Source: Dioscorea cayenensis subsp. rotundata (Eukaryota > Streptophyta > Magnoliopsida > Dioscoreales > Dioscoreaceae). From it: a DNA stretch of 64,000 nt. The DNA lies in contig NC_052471.1 of the NCBI RefSeq assembly GCF_009730915.1, forward strand, positions 30,290,185 through 30,354,184, in the 5' to 3' direction. The notes beneath the pieces are model-generated. The model was not told where the DNA came from. It made no database searches and saw only the letters and a list, made by a program, of their open reading frames with translations. Shown here in pieces: positions 1 to 11,448 of the stretch. Each line of letters opens with the position of its first letter. Within the stretch, counting starts at the first letter, position 1. The position numbers were made by a program, and so were the translations under genes.

Positions 1-1008
1 GATTCCCATGTTGTTTCTTGTGTTGGGATTTGTAAATTAATTTGTGCTAAAAAGCTTGAGCTTTGCTTGTGTTTTGATCTTGTCCTTGTACAAATGGTTG
101 AGGTGTTGTTGATTGATGAATATGGATGATTTTTATATTCCAAGTGGAGTTGTATTTATTGTGGTGATTGTATGGTGATATCCTACTGCAGTAGGCTGTC
201 TCCACGGCCAGCCTGTTGAGGTGGCATGCTGACCGGCTGATTACTACGAGGGCAGGTTCAGGTGGGAGTGTAGAGTCTTAACTGGATATTCATCGGGTAG
301 TCGGAGTCACCAACTGGTGAACTGATGGGTCAATGTCAAGGACATGAGTACCTTGACGGCTCTAAACCTAGCCATGGCCACGGCGAAGGTTTAGAGAGTT
401 TTTTAGACCACGTTATGCTGGGTGAGTGTTGGGTATTGTACTTATTTATTTTAAAACCATGAAATTTGGTTGTTTTTACTTGTATTTGAAACCATGTTTT
501 GTGATTTTTGTGTTGTAAACCCTAGTTGGGGTAAAAAGGGTTTTCTTGGTATTATTATGTTATTTTAATTCTTTTGAAAACTTCTATTATATGTAATAAT
601 GTTTCTAAATTAGTATTGTTTTGGTAAAGCATTTCTTTTGATGATTTTTTATTATTATTGATGTTGGTGTATTTCTGCTAAAGTTGTGCTAATCTCTCCT
701 CAATGAGTAACTTTACTCATCCCTCTTTCTTCCTCCCAGTCTGTTGCGGGTAGTAGGTGTGACTGTGTGGCACGTACTGGGCATTTGCTATTGTTCTATC
801 TTCTGTTGTATTTCCTTCAGTTCATGTATGTTATTGTTGTCATGGAACATGTTATATGACCTATGGATCCACTAGTGTGTAGAAAACCTTGTTGCATGGT
901 TTAGTATCTAAATAACTCTTAAACTTTTGTGTATTAGCATTTCCTACTGTTGTTAGTATTATTTCCCTGTGTATTTGTGAACTTCTATATTTTTTGTATC
1001 TTATTGTT

Positions 1009-1044
<36 letters not shown>

Positions 1045-1219
1045 ACTATCGTTGTGTAACATTGTTCCTCTCTGCTCTATATCTACGATAGATATTGTTA
1101 AATTCCAGGTGTATTAATCAGTCTTGTGGCGTCCTGAGGATTGAGTGGCGAGGTATCCCTCCTCGAGATTGCTGTGATGATTGTCGTGTCCAGTGAGCCC
1201 GCGGGGTCAGGGCGTGACA
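1..1219 (+). repeat. Probable LTR fragment of a Ty3/gypsy-like retrotransposon (3' end)
   Basis: No coding sequence is visible. The stretch ends with GGGGTCAGGGCGTGACA at 1203-1219. Many plant Ty3/gypsy LTRs (Del/Tekay type) end in a similar GGGCGTGACA block, so this is read as the 3' end of an LTR whose start lies outside the window. A TTG trinucleotide run sits inside it. The second LTR and an internal domain are not visible, so class and orientation are tentative. Confidence 0.4.
1011..1044. repeat. (TTG)n microsatellite
   Basis: About eleven TTG units in an uninterrupted run inside the putative LTR. Confidence 0.9.
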
Positions 1220-1439
1220 TTATTAAACTCCATGCTTCTAGTCGGTACCGTAGACTTTAATACACAATATTTTCTTCCCTATATTATATATGTAGTATAT
1301 TCATACAACCATACTTAGTGATTCTCCATCTTTTCACCAGCTGTGCTTCACTAGCGCACCCTGTAGCTATCTATTTCAATCGCATTTCAACAATTCCTCC
1401 TTTGATTGAAGGCTCTGAACACCCAACTGAGCTCGCATC

Positions 1440-2600
1440 ACTTTGCTTCTCTGTAAGTAATGGCTTAGTAAAGATGTCCGTCAGTTGATCACCAGTGTTA
1501 CAATGATGCATTGAAATTACACCATCTCCAATAAGACATCAAATTAAATGGAACCTTACATCTATATGTTTGGTCCTTCTATGAAGAGCAGGGTTCTTAG
1601 CAACAGTAATAACTGGCTAATTATCACACCACAACACTGAAGAATTCACAATTTCTTTTTCACAATCACTCAGAATTCTCCTAAGCCACACTATTTGACA
1701 TACAACCGATGTAGCTGCAATATATTCAGCTTCAGTTGTCAACAAAGCCACCACATCTTGCTTTTTTGAACCCCAAATGACTGTACTGGGGATTTAAGTC
1801 TAAAGAACATTTTAATATTGCTCTTCTAGTCAGTCAAAGAGCCACTCCCATCACTGTTTGTGAATCCTTCCACACAAGTATCATCCTCCCTGGGAAACCA
1901 ACCACAAACCATATATTCAGTTGTCCTTGCTAAATATTTCACAACTTTCTTGATTGCACTGAGGTGTTGATTGCTTAGTTTGCACATATCCCTTGATAAA
2001 AAATTAATTGCACACCAGATGTCTGGTCTAGTGTGCACAAGATATAATAATTTGCCAATTAAGCTTTTGTACACCCTTGAATCAATTAATTCAGAATCCT
2101 CTTCTTTCAGAAACTACTCATTAACTCCCATTGGAGTTTCAGCATGTTTGCATTGCTTCATACTTAGTTGAATAAACGTATCTACTTCTTTGTGTTATGA
2201 ATATTCCTTCAGTCAACTAACACACTTCTAATCCAATAAAGAAATTCATAAGCCCCAAGTTTGACATATCAAAAACTTTCATCATATCTATCTTAAGTAC
2301 CCATATTAATGTTGCTTGAAGTAACTGTCAATCTTTCTTTACCAGTATCTCGATGCTTGCTTGAACCCATATAGAACTTTCCTTAAATGATACATTAAGT
2401 GTTCTTTTCCTTCAATTGCATATCCCTTAGGATGAGCAACATATATTTTTTCATGATTAATTTCTCCATTGAGAAATGCTGATCTAACATCAAAATAGTA
2501 AATTGGCCAACAATCTTGAGCAGTTAGAGTTAGGATAATTCTCATAATCTCAAGCCTTAGCGGAGCAAGTTGGAGTGGGGCCCACACACCAGCGTACAAC
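1440..2600 (-). mobile_element. Degenerate Ty1/copia RT-RNase H remnant
   Basis: Minus-strand translation gives disconnected but recognisable copia pol pieces in the right order. At 2339-2599 is the start of reverse transcriptase (IYYFDVRSAFLNGEI, then LYGFKQASRYW). At 1826-2074 is the RT C-terminus (SLIGKLLYLVHTRPDI). At about 1530-1780 is RNase H (VVALLTTEAEYIAATS, RRTKHIDVRFH). In-frame stops and frameshifts separate them and the catalytic YVDD region is missing. No LTRs could be paired with it. This is an old, inactive fragment. The family call is firm, the exact ends are not. Confidence 0.85.
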
Positions 2601-3660
2601 CACTAATCATATTCTCAAAAATATGTGGTTCTCACCACTTATGAAGGATTCTAATGAGGACTCAGATACCAATAAACCATTTGATTGGTATCAATTCTTC
2701 TCTTTGCTAGCAGTTGATTATACATTTGTCCATGGCGAAAGTGAAAGTATAATTAATACCTTTAATTTATATCTAAAAATGTATTTTTGAATTTGAAAAA
2801 ATAAAATAAAATTGGGCATATATATATATTTTTAACTCTATAAATTATGCACCAAGAATTTATTGTGATATTATTGAATGTGTGAATCAATAAAACTCAG
2901 AAATGACAAAGTTCTCCTGTATTAAGCTTAATGAAAACCAATAAATAGTCCAAACAAGAGGTTAATAACAAGCATAACAAGAAACTTTAAGCAAGAAGCA
3001 AACTACAATAGGATTAAATGTATGAAAATAAAGAGCCGAATGAAACTAAGACTGGTGGAACTATAGCTAATTCAGGTCTAGCCTTTTCCTAATTCTTCGT
3101 TAATTCTCCTTCCCTTTCAATTTGAAATCATAAACTGACGCAGTGGGGATATGGTTGAGGACTTGTTTAGTCTATGAATACCCAAGTCAACAACGAAGTG
3201 GAGATCTAAATCCTGTTTAGTCTAAGAATTCCCAGGAATTTAGAGGAAAAACATAACAATTTTATTTCAAATCCAAGCTACTTTCATAGCCCGAAGGCTT
3301 ACAATTAAATAGATCAACAGAAAACACTAAAAGAGAAATAAATCAAATTTTTTCCAAAAATAGAAAATTCGCGATTGACACCATAGAATAAAAATTAAAA
3401 ATCAAACATAGCGAATACCAAAAACGACGTCTCAATCAGAGATCTACAGCCTAAGATATCGATGGAGGAAATCTTTCCATAAACGGCAAAATTTCGCAGC
3501 AAACTCGTGACTTTTGCTTGTTGACCTGTTTTCCATCTAATGGGGTCCTCTGAACACCAAAATTACCCCTTTAGAAAAAATTACGAAAATGACCCCGCCT
3601 AGGTCATCGCATCCCACTTGTCCATGTAGGCGCAAGCTAGCTCATCAATCAGGTCTGCAT
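2601..3660. other. Non-coding AT-rich spacer, probably old transposon debris
   Basis: No gene is supported. The part from 3,060 to 3,660 (with GACCCCGCCTAGGTCATC near 3,591) has the higher-complexity texture of LTR or UTR sequence but could not be assigned. It is absent from the outer flank of the right inverted arm, so it marks the outer limit of the left arm. Confidence 0.5.
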
Positions 3661-3939
3661 CATAAACGAAGTAAACATTGTAAATAAACCAAATAAACCT
3701 CTAATGGAATGAAACTTTGTGCCATTACTTATAAATTAAATTAATTTCATTTTAATATCATTACTTATAAGTTTATTTATTTTATTTTGGATTTTAATTT
3801 CAGATCACAAACAAGCATGCAAACAAGCATGAAAACTACTCTTAAAAAGTTTATTTATTAGTTTAATTTAGGATTGATCACAAACCATAATGTTTGTCAT
3901 AAACAGAGTAGCTATTTGGAGACTCTTCTTAATTTCTTT

Positions 3940-6615
3940 CTAGCACAATGGCATGGGAACACCATTCCAATCCTTCAAGCATTCTAGCAATGGGTCTATA
4001 ATCTTTCCACTAGAGATGGCATTGAAAACTTTGCTGAAATCCTCCCCTGGTGTTGTTGCTGTTGTTGTTGTTGTATTCTCACCTGTCAGAAGTTCAGTAT
4101 TGAGTTCTTCCCTTACAAACCTGTAAAGAGGGTAAGATCTACACTCCTTAATCCTATTATTCACAGCAAAGTTTCCATTCTCAAAAGCAATCCTTGTACT
4201 TTCTGCTTCTTTTGGTAAAACCAGTTTCAACTCCTCTTCAAAAAGCACAATCTTTTCATTCTCCCAAGTACTGATGTTTTTTATTGCATGCTCAACAAGA
4301 ACTTGCCTTAGCTTTTGCATCAATGGGTAGGAGTTATTGCAAGGATCATCTATGTAAGAGAAGACATGTTCCTTGTTAATGACTTTGATTAAATCCTTCT
4401 CTTCATTAGCAACACCCACTTTCTTAGCCACTTGGCTCACAGTGCTCATTATAGTTTTCTTGAAATTTTCCTCCAAATGCCTCAGATCAATGGCTTGACA
4501 AAGACCAACTAAGAAAGTGGATGACATGAGCTTTAGTATCTCTATTGCTTCTGCTGTTTTCCTGGCAGAAATCAAACCCAAAGAGTTGACATCTTGGTTG
4601 TGTTGCTCTGCACTCTCGACATGATTAGTGACAGGGTTGGCCAGAGCTTGAAGCTCCGAGCAGTACGAAGCCATAGCAATTTCACCACCTTTGAGTCCAT
4701 AGTCTAAGCTTGGATTCCTTCCACCTGAGAGATTGGAAGGTAAACCATTGTTGTAGAAATCATTAACAAGCTCTGAAAACTGAGCAAACATAAGCTTCCC
4801 AATAGCAGCAAGAGCCAGACGAGTGTTGTCCATTGAGACACCAATTGGTGTCCCCTGAAAGTTACCACCAAAGAGAACCTTATTTCTTGAGACATCAATC
4901 AATGGGTTGTCATTCACAGAGTTGATCTCCCTCTCAATGGATTTTGTTGCTGCACGTATGACTTCAATCTGAGGACCGACCCATTGAGGAGAAGTACGAA
5001 GAGCATACCGGTCTTTCTTGGGATTTTGGAGTAATTGATTGATCTTCATGTATGAGCTACCTTCCAATATATGTTCCATTATGGCTGCTGCTTCAATCTG
5101 GCCTGGACTGTGTTTCAATTTATGAATGAGATGGTCAGTGTACTCTGGATTTCCTAACATAACTTCACAAAACATAGCTGAAATGATTTCTGAAAGAATT
5201 GCAAGTAAGTTAGCATCATATAAGACCATGGAAGCTAATCCAGAAGCAACAGTTGTGCCATTAACAAGCGCGATTCCTTCCTTCGGTTGCAGCTCGAAAA
5301 AGCCACTAGAGATTCCAGCAAGTTCAAAGGCCTTAGAAGCATCAATTGTTCGGCCATCAGGACCAATGGCTCTTGAGTTAGGCCGGCCAATTAGCAGTCC
5401 GACAATGTAGGATAAAGGGATGAGATCACCAGAAGCAGTGATGCTGCCTCTGAGTGGCAAACATGGTGTGATGTTAGTGTTGATAAGTCTTGTGATTGCT
5501 TCTAAGATTTCAAAACGGATGCCTGAATAACCTTGCAGAAGGCTGTTGATTCTAACCAACATTGCAGCTCTTGTTACTGCACTTGGCATCATATTGTTTG
5601 GCTCTTGCCCGGTGCTGAAAATTCCTGCATTAAGAAATCTATTGTGCAAGAGTATATATCCAAATTAGTCATTAATTTGTTATAATTATAATAATATATA
5701 ATCATACTGGAAGAATTAAAACTCATAATTCAAACTTTATTTTGTATTCTTAAGAATTAATAAGATAGTGAAGATGTTCATTATAAAAATAAAATAAAAT
5801 CAGTGCACTTGATATGAATGCATGATTTCACAATACAAGACATGTATAAGATAAGTTTCACACATCCTTTGAAGCTTTAATCATTTTTTATTTTTATTTT
5901 ATTTTATTTTTTGTTATAAAAGACAAGTGTTCCATTTAAAAAAAATATTATTGGCGTGTAGAGCCATGGATTTAATACATTACATATATATATGCCTTTA
6001 TTTTACATTGATTTGCGGTGTTAATCTTAAAGTTTGTCAAAATGAACATATACATTGAATAAAGGATTCAATGCCAATAGATCAAGAGATCATTGATATT
6101 TTTGTCTTTGTGTAACTACTGTAGAGAGTCATCCATTGTGAGAATACTTGATGAATTAAAAATAATAATTGTAAACTATGTAAATTTTCCTAAATGATTG
6201 TGTGAAAATTAATTAGAATGGTCTCTCTTTATATATATTTATTTACAGGGCTATCTATCAAAATACATAACCATGCAAAGATTATGTAAAATATGTTGGA
6301 TAACATACTTATTAATTTAGATGGAAATTAAGGTCTGGCTAACAAAGATAAAATCTAATATATAATATAAAACCATAAAAACATCCAAAAGAATTGTTTC
6401 ATCCATTTATTTATTTATTTCTATATCTTTAAAATTACAAAAAAAAAAATTAAATTTATTTAACTATAACCTTTTCTTTTTATATCTGTTAGAGATAATT
6501 AATTTTGCAAATATGTAATTTAACAAACAGAAGTAAAATAGATACAGAAATGACCCTACACCTCAATTCAAAAATTTTGCAGATGTACTGAAACAAACAT
6601 TAAAAACTATGTAAA

Positions 6616-6646
<31 letters not shown>

Positions 6647-7056
6647 AAGAAGAAGAAAAGAGAAAGAAAGATAGACCTGATAAGCTCCTGCTGAAGAGCA
6701 GTAGCCTGATTGGTTCTCCTGTGAGATGATGCACCAAAGCCAGTGATTACACCCTCATTGTTCATAACCCAATCACTGCTGGCTTTCACCCTTGCCCTTG
6801 CCTCTTCTGATAGCTCCACCTTCACTACTACTCCATCATCATCATCATCATCATCAATGGCAGCAGCAGCAGCAGCAGCAGCCACTGCAGCTACCTGAGA
6901 GACCTTCAAGTTGGCACCTTCTAACCTGACAACAGGCTTCCTGAACTCCTCCACCATCCTCTTCACTTCATCAAGATGGCTTCCGGTCATCGTCTCTGCC
7001 GTCGTATTCCAGTTCAAAGGATCATCCTTGATCACCTTCTGGCATAAGCTTTCCAT
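3940..7056 (-). CDS. PAL: PAL-like protein, left-arm copy; active-site Tyr loop deleted
   Basis: PAL family (aromatic ammonia-lyase, L-Phe to trans-cinnamate, entry to phenylpropanoids, cytosolic tetramer). Exon 1 is 7056-6677 and exon 2 is 5638-3940, with a GT-AG phase-2 intron of 1,038 bp at the conserved Arg codon; together they encode 692 aa. The MIO-forming Ala-Ser-Gly is intact at residues 195-197 (GSITASGDL). Phe follows the splice Arg (RFLNAG), the PAL rather than TAL residue. DRYALR, the second catalytic Tyr region, is kept. Odd: where the middle copy has [13 protein letters not shown], this protein reads [10 protein letters not shown]. That is seven residues shorter, with Glu in place of the catalytic Tyr (Tyr110 in parsley numbering). 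Three further deletions (6, 10 and 7 residues) lie in the core and shielding domain. The frame is open throughout, so it may be expressed, but normal lyase activity is doubtful. A CTT run follows the splice donor (6617-6657). Confidence 0.93.
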
Positions 7057-7525
7057 GACTGAATTGAAAATAAATGAAATAAGATGTACAACTGTGGTGA
7101 TCTCAGGTGATAAATTAAGAGATAGCTCTATAACTTGTAGCTGAGAAGCTTGTATACATGAAGGAGAATATTTAGAGTTATTAAACAGAGTTCGGTTTAA
7201 GATCTATTGAGTTGGTGAAAATAAATTCAGTTTGAAGAAAATTGCATGCTTCTGTCATGCTTGAAAAATAAACCCCGTTTCAAAGAGGTATAGTGGTAGC
7301 AAGTTCAAAGTGATAATAACAAGTCATTGGAAGTGGGCGTGGATTTGTAGCTAAAATCTCATGTGAATGGAGTGTTTGTCGCATTTATCAAAACAATAAT
7401 GCTAGTCACTTTATTGGGAGAACTTCTACTAGTCAAATTAAATTGTTGTGATTGTGATAAACTTAAAGGTATTTTAATATATGTGACATGCATGCTTATC
7501 CCCTAAACTTGTTATCTTGTTCAAC

Positions 7526-8560
7526 CTTTTTTATTATTATTATTTTTTTAATAATATGGATAAACCACAATTTTATTGAAATAAAAATTCAAGCAAACAA
7601 GACAGACACAAACCGAAAAATAACCATACAAAAGGAAGAAAACAAACTAAAAATCTCACAAGGGGTGAGGAATACAAAGATAAGAAAAAGAAAGGACAAT
7701 ACGGAGAAGATAGAAACTGGGTCGGCTGAGGCTACCTACTGGAGACAAAGGCCTTCCCAATCTGCAAAAAAAAAAAAGACTACTCCTGATATGAGGCGTG
7801 AGTTGTACTGCTAGAATGATATGCAAATCTTGCGCTTATGAAGTTAAGGGAGTGCTTGATCCTCTGTGAGGCTTCAAGGTTAACCTGTTGGTGAGACTTT
7901 GAATATGCGAAAAGCCAAGAGAGAAGCATATTAGCAGTCTTAGAGAATACAGAATGAAGTGGTAGAAAGTTTGAATTAAAAATGCGATTATTCCATTCTA
8001 GCCAGATATTCCAGATAATTGTTCGGGAGCTGAGATCCCACATGTTCCAATGGGTAGAATTTAGGAATGGGATCCATGAGGTTCATAAATTGGAGACTGA
8101 GGGTGGAGAAAAGTCTGGAGGAAGAATTTGTATGAAAAAGGACCAGATTCGCTCCGAGAATTCACAACCAAAAAAAAGATGTTCCACCATTTCAGAATCT
8201 TTGTGACAGAGAATGCAAGTGTTTATTGAGTTTAGATTACAACCTTTTTTGAGTAGATTTTCGAGAGTGAGAATTTTGTTTTCCCAAACAAGCCAACAGA
8301 ATAAAATGATTTTGCTTGGAGATTTGGTTTTCTAGAATTGAGGGTAAAGCTGACTGCGGATTTCTTCATCTATAAAAAATGTATAGAAGAACTTAACAGA
8401 GAAAATTCCATTTTTTCTGATGGCCAAGTGTTGAAATCCTCCAAGTCATTAGAACAGTCCGGGATTGCGTTCAATAATGTGGTGAGGTTGTCAATTGTAG
8501 TTGTTCAACCTAAATTATTGAAGATATCTCATAATCTCATTTCATTTTTTTTATTTATAA
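7526..8560 (-). mobile_element. 5'-truncated L1-type LINE (C-terminal zf-RVT region), left arm
   Basis: The minus strand shows the last part of a plant LINE ORF2. There is a zinc-finger/RNase H-like region with a Cys-x2-Cys and His motif (CILCHKDSEMVEHL) around 8,180-8,220, followed by WNIWLEWNNRIFNSNF (7,978-8,025). The 3' end has the plant-LINE signature ATTGTGGTTTATCC and an A/TA-rich tail at about 7,526-7,580. It lies upstream of the left PAL gene. The right arm carries the same insertion at 20,330-21,357, so it inserted before the inverted duplication. Confidence 0.85.
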
Positions 8561-9738
8561 ATTGAAAGCTTGATTTCCAATGGACCTGTCAACATTTAAT
8601 AAGTAAAAAAAAATGACCAGAAATGTCTTTGTTGGTAGTAGGTGAAGCCTCTTCAATATAAAATTTTGACTTAGCTAATATATATAATACTGACTTACAA
8701 GGCTGCCATATGTGTGTGTAATCATCTAATACATATTTATATAATGATATGCCAAAAAAATAGATTAAAAATATATTACTTTGAACAAGATTTTATACAT
8801 GCATGCATAGTGATACTGGTGTTTAATTAATTATCAAAGCTCATGCAAGGTGTTTTTAGAAGTGATATAAGCCATGGAAGTAATTATTTGTTTTAGGCTC
8901 TCAAATAAAATTAAATTTATTTTTAATGCTAAATATAATGCCTTGTTTTTCCCAAAAAAACATAAAATTAGCTGGAAATATGTGACAACAATTTCAATTA
9001 GAATTTATCTTTCATTCAATGCAGGTAATGGGGACTAGTTAGCAATTGAGCTGGTGGATACATATAGCATGAGCCTTTTCTATATTCAATTTAAAAATAT
9101 TAATTAATGTAGTGATCATATGAAACATAAATTTTTGGTATATTTGGAAATCTTTTTTAATTATAAGAAAAACATAAGAATTTCTATACACTTAGTATAA
9201 AATACTTAATTAAAGAGCAACCTCACTTGGAATTTGATAAAATATCACATAAGAAATAATAGAAATAAAGGTAAAATAAATAAGTAAGAATTTAAAATTT
9301 ATATCTATTTTGCTTATATAAAACTAACATTAAATATGTATGTATGTTTATATGAATATACATTTACAAAGGGATGGAACTAAGATTTATTGGGAGTGGC
9401 ACATTGCAGTTGCATCACAAAAATAAAGTTTATCATTTCATATTCCATTTTACCACCCACTAAACGTTATACATTCATACTCATTAATTTATAAAAAGAA
9501 GTAATACATGATTAAAAAAAATACTAATAATAATATACTCACTATCACTAAGTCACTCAACACTTGTGTGTCCTTGTGTCTGTATCACTCTGCTCCCAAT
9601 ATCCTGCATCACAATTCACATATATATATCCACAATCTTATTGAGTTCATAACTTAAAAACCTTGGACCACCACAATGTAAATTAGATCACAAGGTACAT
9701 TTAAAGGGTGATATTGATCACCACATTGCAAATCTCAA
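8561..9738. other. AT-rich intergenic DNA of the left arm
   Basis: No coding or RNA feature is supported. The sequence is conserved in inverted orientation at about 19,150-20,330. Confidence 0.6.
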
Positions 9739-9853
9739 GGCAAGGATGAGGGGCTTCTTCACTAATTCGGATAAGAGCTCCCGGGGGATATAAAGGCAAG
9801 CATGGGGGGCTTCCTTCTTCACTAATTCGGATAAGAGATCCTCAGGGATATAG
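9739..9853. repeat. Two-copy tandem duplication of ~57 bp
   Basis: Units 9739-9794 and 9795-9853 share GGCAAG(G/C)ATG, CTTCACTAATTCGGATAAGAG and GGGATATA. On the minus strand each encodes a similar peptide with the core LLSELVKK. The right arm has the same duplication near 19,030-19,150. No known protein was recognised. Confidence 0.75.
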
Positions 9854-10126
9854 CGCTGATCCCCCTGATTCTGTTCATGTATATGTAATATTTTCAAAGA
9901 TTGATCTTTTTTATTTTTATTTTTGAAAATAAATAGATAAACCCCACCTATTAAAATGAAAACAAGATTGATGGTAATTCTTTTCCTTTCTAAGTAAAAA
10001 AATTGAGATATCAACTTCCTCTTACAACAATAGTCTACTCTAAAAAAAACACAAGGGTCCACAAGAGAAAAATACATAAAAATACATTGAAACATATAAA
10101 GGCACAAAAATAAAACGAGAACAAAG

Positions 10127-10381
10127 GGTTCTTAGCCCAGCGGTAATGGCTCCACCACAAAAAGTGTGGTGTGGGATTTGCAAGTGTCCTAAGTTAAAGT
10201 CCCGCGAAACATATGTGATGGAGATGGTTCCCAATCTAGATACACACTTGTAGCCCATAACCTCGTGCCACTAGGTGATGGCGCAAGAGTTGAATAATCA
10301 CCTCTCAGCCTATGTGTATATTCCTGACTAATTGCACTTATTATATTTATCAAAATAAAATAAAATAATATAACAAAAATA

Positions 10382-10419
<38 letters not shown>

Positions 10420-10420
10420 G
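10127..10420 (+). mobile_element. tRNA-derived SINE, left arm
   Basis: A polymerase III A-box-like TAGCCCAGCGGT lies at 10,133-10,144. A B-box-like AGTTAAAGTCCC lies near 10,192-10,203 (AGTTCAAGTCCC in the right-arm copy, closer to the consensus). The element ends in A-rich sequence and an (AAT)n tail at 10,382-10,419. This layout is typical of plant SINEs. A short hairpin, CCACCACAAAAAGTGTGGTG, lies between the boxes. Target duplications were not found. Confidence 0.75.
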
Positions 10421-10871
10421 ACAACCACCTAGTTAAAAGACTGCATGAGAGAGCTGAAAAGAATGAATAGATATAAGTAGCACACGACTTTTTCCATGGT
10501 TGATCATCGACCTAACATGAAATAAAAGTCTTTTGTCAAAGAAATGTCAAAACAATAAGTTCATTAATTTTAATTAGTCGAGATGTTGCTTTTTAATACC
10601 TCAAAGACTCCCCTAATTGTAAAAAAAATGCAAAAAAAAATTGAGTGTTGAATAAGACTTCACATAGAGCCGTTTATTTAAGAAGAAGTGGAGAGAAATG
10701 GGAAAAAATTGTCTGATTTCTCTTAATTGTTATATTTTTTTATCCTGAAATGGAGGAGTGCTGAAAAAGACCTCACAAATTAAGAAGGCGTTTATTTCAG
10801 AAGAAATAAAAAAAAAATGGGAGAAAATAGTCACTGATTATAAATGCGAGTTCATGCGCACAACAACGTTA

Positions 10872-10873
<2 letters not shown>

Positions 10874-10905
<32 letters not shown>

Positions 10906-11016
10906 CTCATTTCTAATGCTCACTACATGATGCACAACATATATATATATATATATACATACATACACGGTATTATAATGAGTGGATTCCATATGGAAGC
11001 GGGTTCATGTACCTTA

Positions 11017-11053
<37 letters not shown>
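10874..11053. repeat. Three (AT)n microsatellites
   Basis: Pure AT runs at 10,874-10,902, 10,939-10,957 and 11,019-11,053, between the left inverted arm and the middle PAL promoter. Confidence 0.9.
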
Positions 11054-11056
<3 letters not shown>

Positions 11057-11182
11057 CTGACCATATATATACACGCATATACCAACCATGCAAAACTCAT
11101 GAGCAAATCACAACTTTTGAATGTATGGCTTCATGGCTGCCTGTACACGCTAATACTGATATTGTCTCAAGAAATGACCATC

Positions 11183-11339
11183 ACCAACCACAATGGTCAG
11201 CACTGACCGGGTCGTTCTTCCACCAACCCAAGCATAATTTGCATGCATGCTCAATTCATGAGTCAAAGCTCAACAACCTCGGCAATATCCTTCATATTGC
11301 AACCCCACCAACCCAATGATCTTAACCTCCTCTATTTAA
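11183..11339 (+). promoter_or_regulatory. Middle PAL promoter: three AC elements and TATA-like box
   Basis: The motif ACCAACC (AC-II core, a MYB-binding site known from PAL and other phenylpropanoid promoters) occurs at 11,183-11,189, 11,222-11,228 and 11,307-11,313. A TATA-like CTATTTAA lies at 11,332-11,339, about 110 bp before the ATG. A W-box core (GTCAA) is at about 11,263. The upstream DNA of the two arm PAL genes that can be seen has none of the ACCAACC copies, only ACCAACT. Confidence 0.6.
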
Positions 11340-11448
11340 CACCTCCATGCTCTTGATGATCACCTCATCACAGCTCAACTAGTTATAGCTAGCTAGCTCT
11401 TGATCACCTCATCACAGTTGTGTTATTTCATTTACTCTCAGTTCATCC

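Larger units (their letters stand above)
3661..10678. repeat. Left arm of a ~7-kb inverted segmental duplication
   Basis: The reverse complement of this block matches 18,219-25,225 almost continuously, with scattered substitutions and small indels. The match covers PAL exons, the roughly 1-kb intron, promoter, downstream region, a truncated LINE, a SINE and intergenic DNA. Outer homology stops near 3,661 and 25,225. Inner homology can be followed to 10,678, which is exactly where the right arm meets the N gap, so the true inner limit is unknown. The outer flanks of the two arms are unrelated. Confidence 0.95.

Noticed and set aside
5126-5410. Antisense open frame in PAL exon 2 (also 23,472-23,756 and 12,179-12,436)
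   Set aside because: It recurs at the same place in all three PAL copies as a mirror of conserved coding sequence. No independent motif.
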